A stretch of 64,000 bases of DNA from Methylobacterium mesophilicum. Its GTDB lineage: Bacteria > Pseudomonadota > Alphaproteobacteria > Rhizobiales > Beijerinckiaceae. This document shows positions 1 through 8,764 of the stretch, piece after piece. The notes under the pieces were generated by a model. The model worked only from the letters and a program-made list of their open reading frames with translations, ran no database searches and had not been told where the DNA came from. A program made the position numbers and the translations under genes. The first letter of the stretch is position 1. Each line of letters starts with the position of its first letter. The stretch is taken from positions 51,039 through 115,038 of the forward strand of contig NZ_BPQU01000016.1 in assembly GCF_022179445.1 (NCBI RefSeq), written 5' to 3'.

Positions 1-626
1 TGGTCGCCCGGCTCGGCATAGAGCGCTACACGCTGTTCCTGCAGGATTACGGCGGGCCGGTCGGCTTCCGCATGGCGCTGGCTCATCCCGAACGGGTCAG
101 CGCGCTCATCGTTCAGAACGCCAACGCCTATGCGGAGGGCCTCGGTGCCAAATGGCAGGGCATCGCCCGGTACTGGGCTGATCCCGCAGCCCATCCCGAG
201 CAGCTCGATGCGTTCACGTCGCTCGAAGGGGCCAAGCAGCGCCACCTCGGCACCAGCCCCAACCCAGAGCGCTACAATCCGGACACCTGGGCCGACGAGT
301 ACGCCATCCTGGCGAGGCCGGGCGAGCGGGAGATCCAGGCAGCGCTGCTCTCCGACTACCGCACGAACGTCGCGTCCTACCCGGCCTGGCAGGCCTGGAT
401 GCGGGAGCATCGGCTGCCGACGCTCGTGCTGTGGGGCCGCTACGACCCCTCCTTCATCGTGCCGGGCGCCGAGGCCTACCTGCGTGACGTGCCCAAGGCG
501 GAACTGCACATCCTCGATGCCGGGCACTTCGCGCTGGACGAGGCGACGGATGAGATCGCCCGGCTCACCCGCGACTTCCTCGGCCGCGTCGAGACGAAGG
601 CTCTCCCGTCACCGGCCCCGCGTTGA
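1..626 (+). CDS. alpha/beta hydrolase, haloalkane dehalogenase-like (5' end outside window)
   Basis: The reading frame is already open at base 3, so the N-terminal part lies before the window. The visible part starts just before the nucleophile elbow, which reads LQDYGGPVG: the nucleophile is an aspartate, as in haloalkane dehalogenases and related hydrolases, rather than the serine of esterases. The catalytic acid is probably the Asp of GRYDPSF and the catalytic His is in DAGHFALDE near the C-terminus. The spacing is normal for the fold and the frame ends at TGA 624-626. The family hydrolyses carbon-halogen or ester-like bonds in the cytoplasm. The substrate cannot be read from this fragment; epoxide hydrolase is the main alternative. 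Confidence 0.8.
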   Translation, partial: VARLGIERYTLFLQDYGGPVGFRMALAHPERVSALIVQNANAYAEGLGAKWQGIARYWADPAAHPEQLDAFTSLEGAKQRHLGTSPNPERYNPDTWADEYAILARPGEREIQAALLSDYRTNVASYPAWQAWMREHRLPTLVLWGRYDPSFIVPGAEAYLRDVPKAELHILDAGHFALDEATDEIARLTRDFLGRVETKALPSPAPR

Positions 627-714
627 GAGGATGGCCCTCGTTGGACGTGGGCCATCCTCGAACGCCCGCCCCGGAACGATGCCCGCCTCGGCGATGCTGC
701 CGGGCTCTCGACGA

Positions 715-1551
715 TCACGGTCTGATGAAGGCGAGAATGTCGGCATTGATGACATCCGCATGCACGGTCAGCATGCCATGCGGGTATCCGGGATATGTCT
801 TCAGTGTTCCGTTCTTCAGGAGCGTGATCGATTTCAGCGCCGCGTCGGCGATCGGCACGATCTGGTCGTCCTCGCCATGCAGCACCAGGGTCGGCACCGT
901 GATCGCTCTGAGATCCTCGGTCTGATCGGTCTCCGAGAAGGCCTCGATACCCTCATAATGGGCTTTGGCGCTGCCCATCATCCCCTGCCGCCACCAGTTC
1001 TGGATGACACCCGGAAGGATTTTCGCCCCGTCGCGGTTGAAACCGTAGAACGGACCGGCCGGGACATCGAGGAAGAACTGGGCGCGGTTCTCGGCGAGCG
1101 CCTTGCGGAATCCGTCGAACACGTCGCGGGGCAACCCCTCCGGATTGGCCTCGGTCCTGAGCATCAGAGGTGGGACGGCGCTCACCAGGACCGCCTTGGC
1201 GACACGCTCCTGCGGCTGGCCGAAGGTGGCGACATAGCGGGCGACCTCGCCGCCCCCGGTGGAGTGGCCGATATGGATGGCGTTCCTGAGATCGAGATGC
1301 TCCACCACGGCAGCGGCATCGGCCGCGTAGTGATCCATGTCATGGCCGTCCGAGACTTGCGCCGAGCGGCCGTGACCCCGGCGGTCATGGGCGACGACGC
1401 GATAGCCGTTCCGCACGAAAAACAGCATCTGCGCGTCCCAATCGTCCGACGAGAGCGGCCAGCCGTGATGGAACATGATCGGCTGGGCATCCTTCGGACC
1501 CCAATCCTTGTAGGCGATCTCGGTGCCGTCCCGGGTCTTAACGGTGGCCAT
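715..1551 (-). CDS. alpha/beta hydrolase, cofactor-free haloperoxidase/perhydrolase type
   Basis: This 278-residue protein has the size and layout of non-heme chloroperoxidases and arylesterase/perhydrolases. The oxyanion region is HHGWPLSSDDWD, the nucleophile elbow is GHSTGGGE with Ser, the acid is in LHGEDDQIVPI, and the catalytic His is in YPGYPHGML near the C-terminus. Such enzymes hydrolyse esters and, with hydrogen peroxide and acetate, form peracids that halogenate substrates; the physiological substrate is usually unknown. There is no signal peptide, so it is probably cytoplasmic. It converges on the hydrolase that ends at 626, leaving about 90 bp. The start ATG at 1551 directly precedes the conserved MATVKTRDGTEI. 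Confidence 0.88.
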   Translation of the reverse strand: MATVKTRDGTEIAYKDWGPKDAQPIMFHHGWPLSSDDWDAQMLFFVRNGYRVVAHDRRGHGRSAQVSDGHDMDHYAADAAAVVEHLDLRNAIHIGHSTGGGEVARYVATFGQPQERVAKAVLVSAVPPLMLRTEANPEGLPRDVFDGFRKALAENRAQFFLDVPAGPFYGFNRDGAKILPGVIQNWWRQGMMGSAKAHYEGIEAFSETDQTEDLRAITVPTLVLHGEDDQIVPIADAALKSITLLKNGTLKTYPGYPHGMLTVHADVINADILAFIRP

Positions 1552-1747
1552 GGTGTTCCCCGTACCTGATCCGCTTCCGTTCAGGCCGTTCCGCCGGACG
1601 GCCGAGCACGGTTCCTAAGGGTATCGCGCCCGCGCCCGCTTGTACGAAAGCGTCGCGATTGTGCCGTTACGGCGCCGAACGCACCGTCGTCCCGACGGCC
1701 GCGCGGGTTCGTGCCGAACGGCGTTGGGCAAGCCCGGCGGCGCGCCC

Positions 1748-2143
1748 CTAACGTGAAAGCGGGCGGGCTCCCAGCACGGTGGTCAGGCAGCGCTCGAACT
1801 GGTCCGCCTCGAACGGCTTCGCGTAATACGCGAAGGCTCCGAGCGCGAGCGCCCGCTCGCGGGTCGCCTCGCTCGGATAGGCCGTCATCACCATGACGGG
1901 AAGATGCGGCCGCTGGCCCGCCAGGATCCTGAGGAGATCGAGCCCGCTCAAGCCCGGCATCTGCACATCCGTCACCACGAACGCGATGTTGGCCTGGTCG
2001 AGCGTGGCGAGCAGCGGTTCCACGCCGTCGAACACGAGGGCTTCGTATCCCAGCGCGCGCGTCAGACGATCGAGGGCGGAGCGGATCGAGGGATCGTCGT
2101 CCACGATGGCGACGACGGGACTGCGCACGGGACGTTCAGCCAT
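1748..2143 (-). CDS. single-domain response regulator receiver protein
   Basis: This is a stand-alone receiver domain of about 131 residues. The acidic pocket is VDDDPS, the phospho-acceptor Asp is in VVTDVQMPG, the switch Thr is in MVMTAY and the conserved Lys is in YAKPFE. No output domain follows. I chose the ATG at 2143 because it begins MAERPVRSPVVAIVDDD and overlaps the stop region of the kinase gene at 2136 by 8 bp, suggesting translational coupling. The longer in-frame extension upstream is Arg/Ser-rich and lies inside the kinase gene. It presumably takes phosphate from the adjacent kinase, as FixJ-type receivers do, and acts by protein contacts or phosphate shuttling. Confidence 0.85.
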   Translation of the reverse strand: MAERPVRSPVVAIVDDDPSIRSALDRLTRALGYEALVFDGVEPLLATLDQANIAFVVTDVQMPGLSGLDLLRILAGQRPHLPVMVMTAYPSEATRERALALGAFAYYAKPFEADQFERCLTTVLGARPLSR

Positions 2144-3626
2144 GGGCGAGCGGCAGCATGAAGTGGAAGGCGGCGCCCCCCGTCGGGGCGGCGTCCACCC
2201 AGATGTCGCCCCCATGCGCGTCGATCAGGTTTCGGCAGATGGCCAGACCCATCCCCATGCCACCAACCTTGGTTGAGTGGAACGGTTCGAAGATCCGCGC
2301 ACGCCGTTCGGGCTCGATGCCGGGACCCGTGTCGATCACCTCGACCACCACGGAGGCGGCAAACCGCCGGATCGCGATGGTGATGTCCTTCCGGCCCGGG
2401 GCGTCTGCCATGGCCTGGGCCGCGTTGACCAGCAGGTTGACGAAGATCTGCTGGATCTGGATCAGATCCGCCGGGACGGGCGGGATCGCCTCCTCGGCGG
2501 CGAGATGGATCGTGGCGCCGTGGCTGCGGATCTCGCGTTCCACCAGGAGGTTCGCGTCCCGCGCGGCCTGGACCAGGTCGATCGGGGCGACGATCCGCGG
2601 CGCGTTGCTGAGATACGAGCGCGTCCGCGCCACGACATCGCGGGCGCGCGTCGCCTCGGACACCACGTCGTCGAGGGCGAGGGAGGCCTCGACCACGTCG
2701 GGCTCGGCGCGGCGCAGCCAGCGCAGGGCCGCCTGGGCGTTGGCGACGATGGCTGCCAGGGGGGAGTTGACCTCGTGGGCGATGGAGGCGCTGAGCGCCC
2801 CGACCGTGGTGATCCGCGAGGTCCGGGCGAGTTCCGTGTCGGCCGCCGCGAGATGGGCCTGGGCGCGCTTGAACGCCGTGACGTCGAGCGACGTGACGAT
2901 CACGTCGGCGAACGCCGCGCGCTCCTGCGGCAGCGTCGCCGTGAACAGCACGTCGCGTTCGCGCCCATCGGCGCCCAGGATGTGGGCTTCCGAGCGAAAG
3001 AAGCGGTCGCCCCGGCCGAATGCGACGAGCCACTGCACGAAGGTCTGGTCGGTGTCGGGCAGCAGGCGATCCAGGGAGCCGAGATAGGCATCCTTGGCCG
3101 CCGCGCCGGTCTCCTCCAGGGTGAAGGCGTTCACATCCGTGATGATGACCCTCGCCCGCAGGGCGCGGAGCTCATCGGGGTGGCTGGCGAAATGGCACTC
3201 GATGTCGACGATTCCGTCCCGGCGCAGGGCCGCGACGGCGTCGGCCACGGCGGTCCAATCCTCGCGCCAGATCGAGATGCCCGAGCGCTCGTAGATGGCC
3301 TCGAAGGCACGGTCGGCGCTCCGCCGGCCTCGCCGCAGCGCCATGAGATGGGCCGCGGTGGCGGCCGCAGCGAGAAGCGCCAGGATCCCGCAGAGGATCG
3401 GCAGGACGCCGCTCGACGACGCGCCCGTCGAGCCCGCCAGGAAGGCCAAGGCGACCGGGATGCCGACCGACAGCCCCGCGGCGGCGAGGTCTCCCGCGCC
3501 GATGTCCGCGGGGCGGGATGCCGGCGCGCGCATCCAGGCCGGCAGGTCGTCGTCGCCGGTGACCTGCTGGTGGGACGTCTGCGCCAGGCTCGGCCAGCGC
3601 GAGAAGACCTGCCGCATGCCACTCAT
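2136..3626 (-). CDS. PAS-domain sensor histidine kinase
   Basis: This 496-residue kinase has two hydrophobic segments at about residues 50-66 and 73-95. A PAS-like region (about 105-250) contains the RSGISIW...DW and SHPDELR patterns common in methylobacterial PAS kinases. The HisKA box is SIAHEVNSPL with the phospho-accepting His near 284. The ATPase domain has N box NLLVNAAQA (about 398-406), G1 DTGPGI (about 432) and G2 GMGMGLAI. It is inner-membrane and probably phosphorylates the receiver protein encoded by the overlapping downstream gene. The signal is unknown. It is transcribed divergently from an AraC gene, so the short gap near 3630-3720 may be shared control DNA. Confidence 0.9.
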   Translation of the reverse strand: MSGMRQVFSRWPSLAQTSHQQVTGDDDLPAWMRAPASRPADIGAGDLAAAGLSVGIPVALAFLAGSTGASSSGVLPILCGILALLAAAATAAHLMALRRGRRSADRAFEAIYERSGISIWREDWTAVADAVAALRRDGIVDIECHFASHPDELRALRARVIITDVNAFTLEETGAAAKDAYLGSLDRLLPDTDQTFVQWLVAFGRGDRFFRSEAHILGADGRERDVLFTATLPQERAAFADVIVTSLDVTAFKRAQAHLAAADTELARTSRITTVGALSASIAHEVNSPLAAIVANAQAALRWLRRAEPDVVEASLALDDVVSEATRARDVVARTRSYLSNAPRIVAPIDLVQAARDANLLVEREIRSHGATIHLAAEEAIPPVPADLIQIQQIFVNLLVNAAQAMADAPGRKDITIAIRRFAASVVVEVIDTGPGIEPERRARIFEPFHSTKVGGMGMGLAICRNLIDAHGGDIWVDAAPTGGAAFHFMLPLAHG

Positions 3627-3721
3627 CCAACCGGGTCCACCAGCTTAGGGAAATCGTGCCGGCCCGTCTCCGATACGCCTGTATAATGGCGCAATTCGAC
3701 CGTGGATTGCATGTTGCCGCC

Positions 3722-4618
3722 ATGGACTTGTATCGGCACGGCATCATCAAGTTTCCGAATGCAGGTTTGCTCGCTTCGTCCCACGCGCGGGGCTGGACGG
3801 GCGTCGCGGCCGAGCTGCGCTCCCATCCGTCCGGAGACCTGCCGGCGATCGTGCCGAACCAGATGGAGATCACCCTGGCGACGCGGCGCAGTCCCGGCGC
3901 GCGGGTGAGCCGGAAGGGCGCGGGCGTGCGCCAGCAGACGCCCGTCGAGGCGGGGACGATCTGGCTGTGCCCGGTGGGTGTCGGCGAGGACGACATCAAC
4001 ATCTCGGCGCCGCTCACCGAGATCCTGCACATCTACCTGCCGGTCGACCGCTTCAAGGCCCTGGCCGACCTGTACGGCGATGCCCGCATCCGGGCCGACA
4101 CGGTGCGCTACCTCGCGGATGTCCAGGATCCGCTGATCCGCCAGATCGCCCTGTCGATCCTCGGCGAACTCGTGGAGGAGAGTTCGGCGGGCCGGATGAT
4201 GGTGGAGACCGCCGCGCTGACCCTCACCGCGCGGATCGCCCAGGCCTACGGGCACGATCGCCCGGACGCGGCCGGCGCAACCTCGGAGGAGGGCGCCTGT
4301 CCCGACCGGATTCAGCGCGCGATCGCCTTCATCCGCGACAATCTCGAGCGCGATCTCTCGATCAACGAACTCGCCGCCGTCGCGTGCCTGAGCCCGTTTC
4401 ACTTTGCCCGGATGTTCAAGCGCGTGACGGGACAGACACCCTACGGCTACGTCAGCGGGGAACGATTGGCCTGTGCCTGCCGGCTTCTGGCCGACCGCAA
4501 GACCCCGATCCTCGACGTCGCCCTGCGTTCCGGATTCTCGAGCCAGGCTGCCTTCGGAACGGCGTTCAAGCGCGTCAAAGGTCACACGCCGTCCGAATAT
4601 CGGAGGCTCATCAGCTAG
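3722..4618 (+). CDS. AraC-family transcriptional regulator
   Basis: The C-terminal 100 residues form a double helix-turn-helix of the AraC/XylS family. The first helix pair is DLSINELAAVACLSPFHFAR and the second is ILDVALRSGFSSQAAFGTAF, followed by the family ending FKRVKGHTPSEYRR. The N-terminal 190 residues are a ligand-sensing region of no clear class. The frame is open from 3656, but the ATG at 3722 (MDLYRHGII) leaves about 95 bp for promoter sequence between this gene and the divergent kinase; no strong ribosome binding site decides it. It may regulate the divergent kinase or the second AraC gene downstream, but no target site was identified. Confidence 0.82.
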   Translation: MDLYRHGIIKFPNAGLLASSHARGWTGVAAELRSHPSGDLPAIVPNQMEITLATRRSPGARVSRKGAGVRQQTPVEAGTIWLCPVGVGEDDINISAPLTEILHIYLPVDRFKALADLYGDARIRADTVRYLADVQDPLIRQIALSILGELVEESSAGRMMVETAALTLTARIAQAYGHDRPDAAGATSEEGACPDRIQRAIAFIRDNLERDLSINELAAVACLSPFHFARMFKRVTGQTPYGYVSGERLACACRLLADRKTPILDVALRSGFSSQAAFGTAFKRVKGHTPSEYRRLIS

Positions 4619-4726
4619 GCGTGCGATTTAGAAGAGCAAGATCGACGAAAAGTGCCGCAAACTCGATGAATACTTTATAACCGAAGCGAAGATATCGTTT
4701 TTCCTGCAGAGACAGGAGAGACTACG

Positions 4727-5671
4727 ATGCTCGATGCATCCCCCTCGCGCCCCGATCGGTCGGAGACTCGCCTCGGCTCGTCCGCGGTGCGCGCCTGGGA
4801 GCGGGCCATCGTGCCGTCCCACTGTCCACCTCGGCGGCCGCGAGGCTGGCCCGCAACGGGGTCGGACGGGGCCGACATCCTGGCCTACAGAGTGGAGGCG
4901 TCGGATGTCCCCTCGTCGATCGCGCGTTGCGACGCCCTGCTCGTGCAGGTCTTGCCGACGGATCGGCCGGTCGCGGAGCGTGACCGGCCCCAACCCGGCG
5001 ACGTTCTGCTCGTGGATCTGCGGCAACCCCACGCGATCGCTGTCTCGCCCGGAGCCGTGCACATCACGCTCCACGGCGCGCTGCTCGGGGAGATTGCCGC
5101 ATGCTTTCGTTCCGGCCGGGCCAACCCCCTCGACGCGCTGACGGAGGCCTGCGGCCGGCGCCTGAACGATGCCACGATCCGCGATCTGGCGCTGCGCGCC
5201 TGCGCGACGCTCGATCGGGCGGATCGCGGGGCGACGGTGTTCCGCAACCAACTCGGCCGGGCCCTGGCGGCCCACCTGCTCGCAACCTACGCGACCTTCG
5301 CAGACGCCGTGGAGCCCGCGCGCGGCGGTCTCGCGCCCTGGCAACTCAAGCGCGCTCAGGATCGGATGCGCGATGCGCTCGCGCAATCGCTCAGCCTGCC
5401 GTCGGTCGCGGCGGCTTGCGGCCTGTCACCCAACCATTTCGCCCGCGCCTTCCGCTGCTCCACGGGGGTGTCGCCCCATGCCTGGCTCGTGCGGCAGCGC
5501 CTCGCCCGCGCCAAGGACCTGATGCGCGCGCAAGACCTGTCTTTGGCCGACATCGCCCTGGCCTGCGGCTTCGCCGACCAGAGCCACTTCACCCGCGTCT
5601 TCGCACGTGAGGAGGCCATGAGCCCGGGCCGCTGGCGCCGGTCGATCGAACGGGACTCGGCCGCCGGCTGA
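4727..5671 (+). CDS. AraC-family transcriptional regulator
   Basis: This 314-residue AraC/XylS protein has C-terminal helix-turn-helices SLPSVAAACGLSPNHFARAF and SLADIALACGFADQSHFTRV, with the ending FAREEAMSPGRWRR. The N-terminal region carries DVLLVDLRQPHAIAV, resembling the cupin-like sensing part of RhaS/AraC regulators. A good ribosome binding site (CAGGAGAG, about 4712-4719) precedes ATG 4727, and an AT-rich stretch near 4665-4690 could hold the promoter. It lies 108 bp after another AraC gene on the same strand, but the two proteins are not close copies. The target is unknown. Confidence 0.87.
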   Translation: MLDASPSRPDRSETRLGSSAVRAWERAIVPSHCPPRRPRGWPATGSDGADILAYRVEASDVPSSIARCDALLVQVLPTDRPVAERDRPQPGDVLLVDLRQPHAIAVSPGAVHITLHGALLGEIAACFRSGRANPLDALTEACGRRLNDATIRDLALRACATLDRADRGATVFRNQLGRALAAHLLATYATFADAVEPARGGLAPWQLKRAQDRMRDALAQSLSLPSVAAACGLSPNHFARAFRCSTGVSPHAWLVRQRLARAKDLMRAQDLSLADIALACGFADQSHFTRVFAREEAMSPGRWRRSIERDSAAG

Positions 5672-5708
5672 ACCGCTCCGGGTCCGCGCGCCCGCGGGGA
5701 CGCCGCCG

Positions 5709-6434
5709 TCAGGTCGCGTGCTCGGCCGGCGGAAGCACCGTGGCGACACCCCCGAGGAGCGTCTGGATCTTGGCCTGAATGATGTCCTTGATGTTTCCGT
5801 CCGGCGGAAGGCGATAGATAAATTCTCGCACGCCGAGGTAGAATATCGAGGAATGGATGGACCAAACGATCTCGATCTCGATGTTCGATGCGGGCACATC
5901 CCTGATCGACGGTCGATCGAAATGAGTCCGCAATTCCTCGACCACGCTTTCGAACACGCGGTCGCGCAGGAAATTCAGATAGCGGGCGTTGAAATCCAGG
6001 TTCTTCAAACCCGCAAACATGAAGAGCCGGACCCACTCCGGCGTCAGGATGACGTTGGCGTAACTGACGTAGAACTTCGTCAGCCGCGTCTCCAAGGGGA
6101 CGCTTCGATCCTTGATCGTCTCCTCCCAGAACGGATCCCAGCGCCCCACGAAGACGTCTTGGTAGACGCGCTCGATCAGAGCCTCCTTGCTCGGGAAATA
6201 GCGGTAGAGCAGCGGCTGCGTGATCCCCAGTATCGAGGCGAGTTCGCGCGTCTGACCTTCGAAGCCGCGCTCGGCGAAGAACGCGACGGCTGCAGCGGCG
6301 ATGCTCTTCTCACGATCGATGGGCGACAGCCGCCTGCGCGACCCGGTTTGGCCCCGCTCGGCAGAATTCTGGGAGCGTCGGGAGGCGGTGAGCGGACCAG
6401 CAGGGCCGGGCTTCGACTTGGGCGAACGAGCCAT
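5709..6434 (-). CDS. TetR-family transcriptional regulator
   Basis: This 241-residue repressor has a basic N-terminal extension (residues 1-35), then the TetR helix-turn-helix at about residues 58-85 (TRELASILGITQPLLYRYFP followed by SKEAL). The C-terminal ligand domain is helical and rich in aromatics, with no recognisable effector signature. The upstream 180 bp contain three AT-rich palindromic motifs (annotated separately) that stand out from the GC-rich background and are the likely operators. The divergent neighbour is an orphan FixJ-type regulator beginning at 6803, which could be under the same control. It converges on the AraC gene ending at 5671 with only 37 bp between. Confidence 0.87.
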   Translation of the reverse strand: MARSPKSKPGPAGPLTASRRSQNSAERGQTGSRRRLSPIDREKSIAAAAVAFFAERGFEGQTRELASILGITQPLLYRYFPSKEALIERVYQDVFVGRWDPFWEETIKDRSVPLETRLTKFYVSYANVILTPEWVRLFMFAGLKNLDFNARYLNFLRDRVFESVVEELRTHFDRPSIRDVPASNIEIEIVWSIHSSIFYLGVREFIYRLPPDGNIKDIIQAKIQTLLGGVATVLPPAEHAT

Positions 6435-6460
6435 GAGCCCTCGTTACCATGGTGGCTGGG

Positions 6461-6616
6461 CTGATCAAACGATAAACGATTCGGATCCCTCCTCGGCGCG
6501 ATCAAGACCTCCGCAATCGCATAGCATGCCAGCTGGCCTGACATTCTTTATCGAGCGATAAACAGCATTGACAGGCGGCCAAGGCCGCACCATTGTTGAT
6601 CAATCGATAATCAACA
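6461..6616. promoter_or_regulatory. AT-rich palindromic operator candidates upstream of the TetR gene
   Basis: Three related motifs sit in the divergent region. Site 1 (about 6461-6484) contains GATCAAACGATAAACGAT. Site 2 (6547-6562) is TTTATCGAGCGATAAA, with perfect 7-bp arms around a 2-bp centre. Site 3 (6594-6616) has perfect 7-bp arms TGTTGAT and ATCAACA around a 9-bp centre that itself contains ATCGAT. A TTGACA hexamer at 6568-6573 lies between sites 2 and 3 and could be a -35 element for rightward transcription. The shared core CGATAAAC/CGATAATC suggests one DNA-binding dimer. TetR binding is inferred from position only. The rest of 6435-6802 shows no gene. Confidence 0.55.
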
Positions 6617-6802
6617 GTCGGGCTTGGACGCGCCGCGTCGAGGGCCGGGCGGATCGCCCGATCAGGGGGAGGAGGCGTCATGGGAACGACCGGAGGCCGT
6701 CGCCGTGCACGAACCTTGCTGTGAACGCCGGCGCGGTACGGCATCATGGGAACCTTCCGGGACGCTCCTCCCGGATCCGACACGTTTGGCGTTGCGAGTG
6801 AC

Positions 6803-7426
6803 ATGCCGGAAGCAACCGTTCACATCGTCGACGACGATCCGGCTGTACGCAGTGCGCTGACCCGTCTGTGCAGGTCGGCCGGCCTCGCGGCGGTCGCCCA
6901 TCAAGATCCAACCACGCTGCCGATCACCCGGACGCGCGAAGCGTCGGAGTGCATCCTGCTGGACGTGCGCCTGGCCGAGCAGAACGGCCTGACGGTCCAG
7001 GAGACCTTGCGCGATGCCGGCTGCACGGTGCCGATCATCTTCCTCACCGGATACGGGACCATTCCCATGACCGTGCGGGCGATGCGCGGGGGTGCGGTCG
7101 AGTTCCTGACCAAGCCGGTCGGCGACATGGTGCTGCTCGAGGCCATCCATCGCGCGCTGGAGATGGACGCCGCCACCTTGCGGGCCGGCCGCCTTCAGGA
7201 CGCGTTGTCCAGGCGCTTCGGAGCGCTGACGGCGCGGGAAGGCGATGTGCTGCGATGTGCGATCGGCGGCTTGATGAACAAGCAGATCGCCGCCGAACTC
7301 GGGATCACGGAGATCACCGCCAAGGTCCACAAGCGCCGCATGATGGAGAAGATGCAGGCCCGCTCGCTCGCGGACCTCGTGCTGATGGCGCATCAACTCG
7401 GGATCGAGGCGACGCGGCAGCGTTGA
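6803..7426 (+). CDS. FixJ/NarL-type response regulator (receiver plus LuxR HTH), orphan
   Basis: The receiver domain (about residues 1-120) has VDDDPAVRSAL, the phospho-acceptor Asp in CILLDVRLAEQNG, the Thr of FLTGYG and the Lys of FLTKPV. The LuxR-type helix-turn-helix follows at about 145-200: LTAREGDVLRCAIGGLMNKQ, then ITEITAKVHKRRMMEKM. This is the FixJ/TodT layout of a DNA-binding activator controlled by phosphorylation. The ATG at 6803 starts directly at MPEATVHIVDDD; the frame is open from 6746, but that extension is not like a receiver. No histidine kinase is adjacent, so its partner is elsewhere. The palindromic sites upstream may control it. Confidence 0.88.
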   Translation: MPEATVHIVDDDPAVRSALTRLCRSAGLAAVAHQDPTTLPITRTREASECILLDVRLAEQNGLTVQETLRDAGCTVPIIFLTGYGTIPMTVRAMRGGAVEFLTKPVGDMVLLEAIHRALEMDAATLRAGRLQDALSRRFGALTAREGDVLRCAIGGLMNKQIAAELGITEITAKVHKRRMMEKMQARSLADLVLMAHQLGIEATRQR

Positions 7427-7533
7427 CCAAACCGATCGGTCCCGGTCTGCCCTCGGTGAGGGACGCTCCCCGCCGGACCGGCGTCGGCCAGTCGGTGGGG
7501 CTTTCCAGGCGGCGCTGCCCGGCAGAGCGACGA

Positions 7534-8691
7534 TCAGGCGCCCGGGATCAGAAAGCCCCGCCGGCGCGTCAGCGCCTCGGCCGCGGGACGCGGTACACCC
7601 AGGTTGGTCGCCAGCACGTCCGGCGGGTTCGAGCCCAACCAGGCCGAAAGATCGTTGGCTTGGTAATGCCCGTTGTTGAAGCCGATGAGCACCCGGAGGA
7701 TGCCGGGCCCCGTGTTCCGGATGTAGTGTCCCGATCCCATTGGGGCGTAGCCGATATCGCCTGCGTCGAAGCTCTCGACGACGACATGGCCTTCGGCCAG
7801 GAACACGGCCATCTCGGCCGATCCGTCCAGGTAATATTGCCATTCGTCCGCATTCGGGTGCCAGTGCAGCTCCCGCATCGCCCCCGGCTCGATCTCGAGC
7901 ACCGATCCCGCCATCGTGGTCGAGAGCGGGAATTCGTCGACCGTGACGGTGCGCTGGGTGCCGCCTCCGGGGACGCGCCGCGGTTCCTGTGCGTGGAGCG
8001 GGTACCGATGCCGCGACGTCAGTTCCGGCCGCGCCCGGGGCGCAGAATCCGGCGACCGGTCGTCCGGCACGGGCCCCAGGGCGAAGTACGCCTCGCCCCG
8101 GGGTAAGCCGGCGCGATCCGCCGGTGCGAGGCCGAGGTTCTGTGCCAAGGCGGCCTCAGGCGTATGCGCCAGCCAATCCGTGACGCTGAAGGTGTGGTCT
8201 TCGGAGAAGTCGCCGTTATCGAAGATGAGGATGAAGTGGCACTCCTCCGGTCCGAGCCCCTGGATCGAGTGCCCCCAGCCGCGCGGGAAATACCAGACGT
8301 CGCCGGGGCCGAAGGTGTCGATCGCCGAGCCGCCGTCGGGGTTCAGGATCGTGGTGCGGCAGGACCCCGAAACGACGTAGGCCCATTCGGCAGCGTTGGC
8401 GTGCCAGTGCATCTCCCGCATCCCGCCGGGCGCGAGCCGCATGGATACGCCGGCAATGCCCTGACTCGCAGGAAACTGTTTCACAGAGGCGCCGCGGGTG
8501 ATGCCTCCGGGTCCAAGGCGAGGCGGTTGCGTCTCGAGGCGGTAGCGGAACGACAGATCCGTGATGGTCACCGTACAACCCTCGCTGCAAGAGAAACCTG
8601 GCGTCCCGAGGGGCGCTCCGGGCGATGCGCCGCTTGACATCCGGAGGCGGTGGAACGGATGCGCGGTGCCGGGACGGATCGAAAACCTCAC
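7534..8691 (-). CDS. bicupin oxalate decarboxylase-like protein
   Basis: This 385-residue protein has two germin-type cupin domains. Each carries the Mn-binding set: HWHANAAEW with the later His of GWGHSIQ in domain 1, and HWHPNADEW with the His of GSGHYIRN in domain 2. This is the layout of oxalate decarboxylase, which converts oxalate to formate and carbon dioxide. The flexible lid of domain 1 reads SEDHT where the Bacillus enzyme has SENST, so the catalytic lid Glu is kept but its neighbours differ. There is no signal peptide. The start at 8691 has GGTGAGG just upstream. A role in oxalate removal or formate supply is inferred; oxalate oxidase activity is the alternative. Confidence 0.85.
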   Translation of the reverse strand: MRFSIRPGTAHPFHRLRMSSGASPGAPLGTPGFSCSEGCTVTITDLSFRYRLETQPPRLGPGGITRGASVKQFPASQGIAGVSMRLAPGGMREMHWHANAAEWAYVVSGSCRTTILNPDGGSAIDTFGPGDVWYFPRGWGHSIQGLGPEECHFILIFDNGDFSEDHTFSVTDWLAHTPEAALAQNLGLAPADRAGLPRGEAYFALGPVPDDRSPDSAPRARPELTSRHRYPLHAQEPRRVPGGGTQRTVTVDEFPLSTTMAGSVLEIEPGAMRELHWHPNADEWQYYLDGSAEMAVFLAEGHVVVESFDAGDIGYAPMGSGHYIRNTGPGILRVLIGFNNGHYQANDLSAWLGSNPPDVLATNLGVPRPAAEALTRRRGFLIPGA

Positions 8692-8764
8692 GCCTCACCG
8701 CCGCCAGCAAACGTTCCAGTTTCGGTATCCGCCGATCGCGTTCCTGATCTGGAGGCGATCGAAC

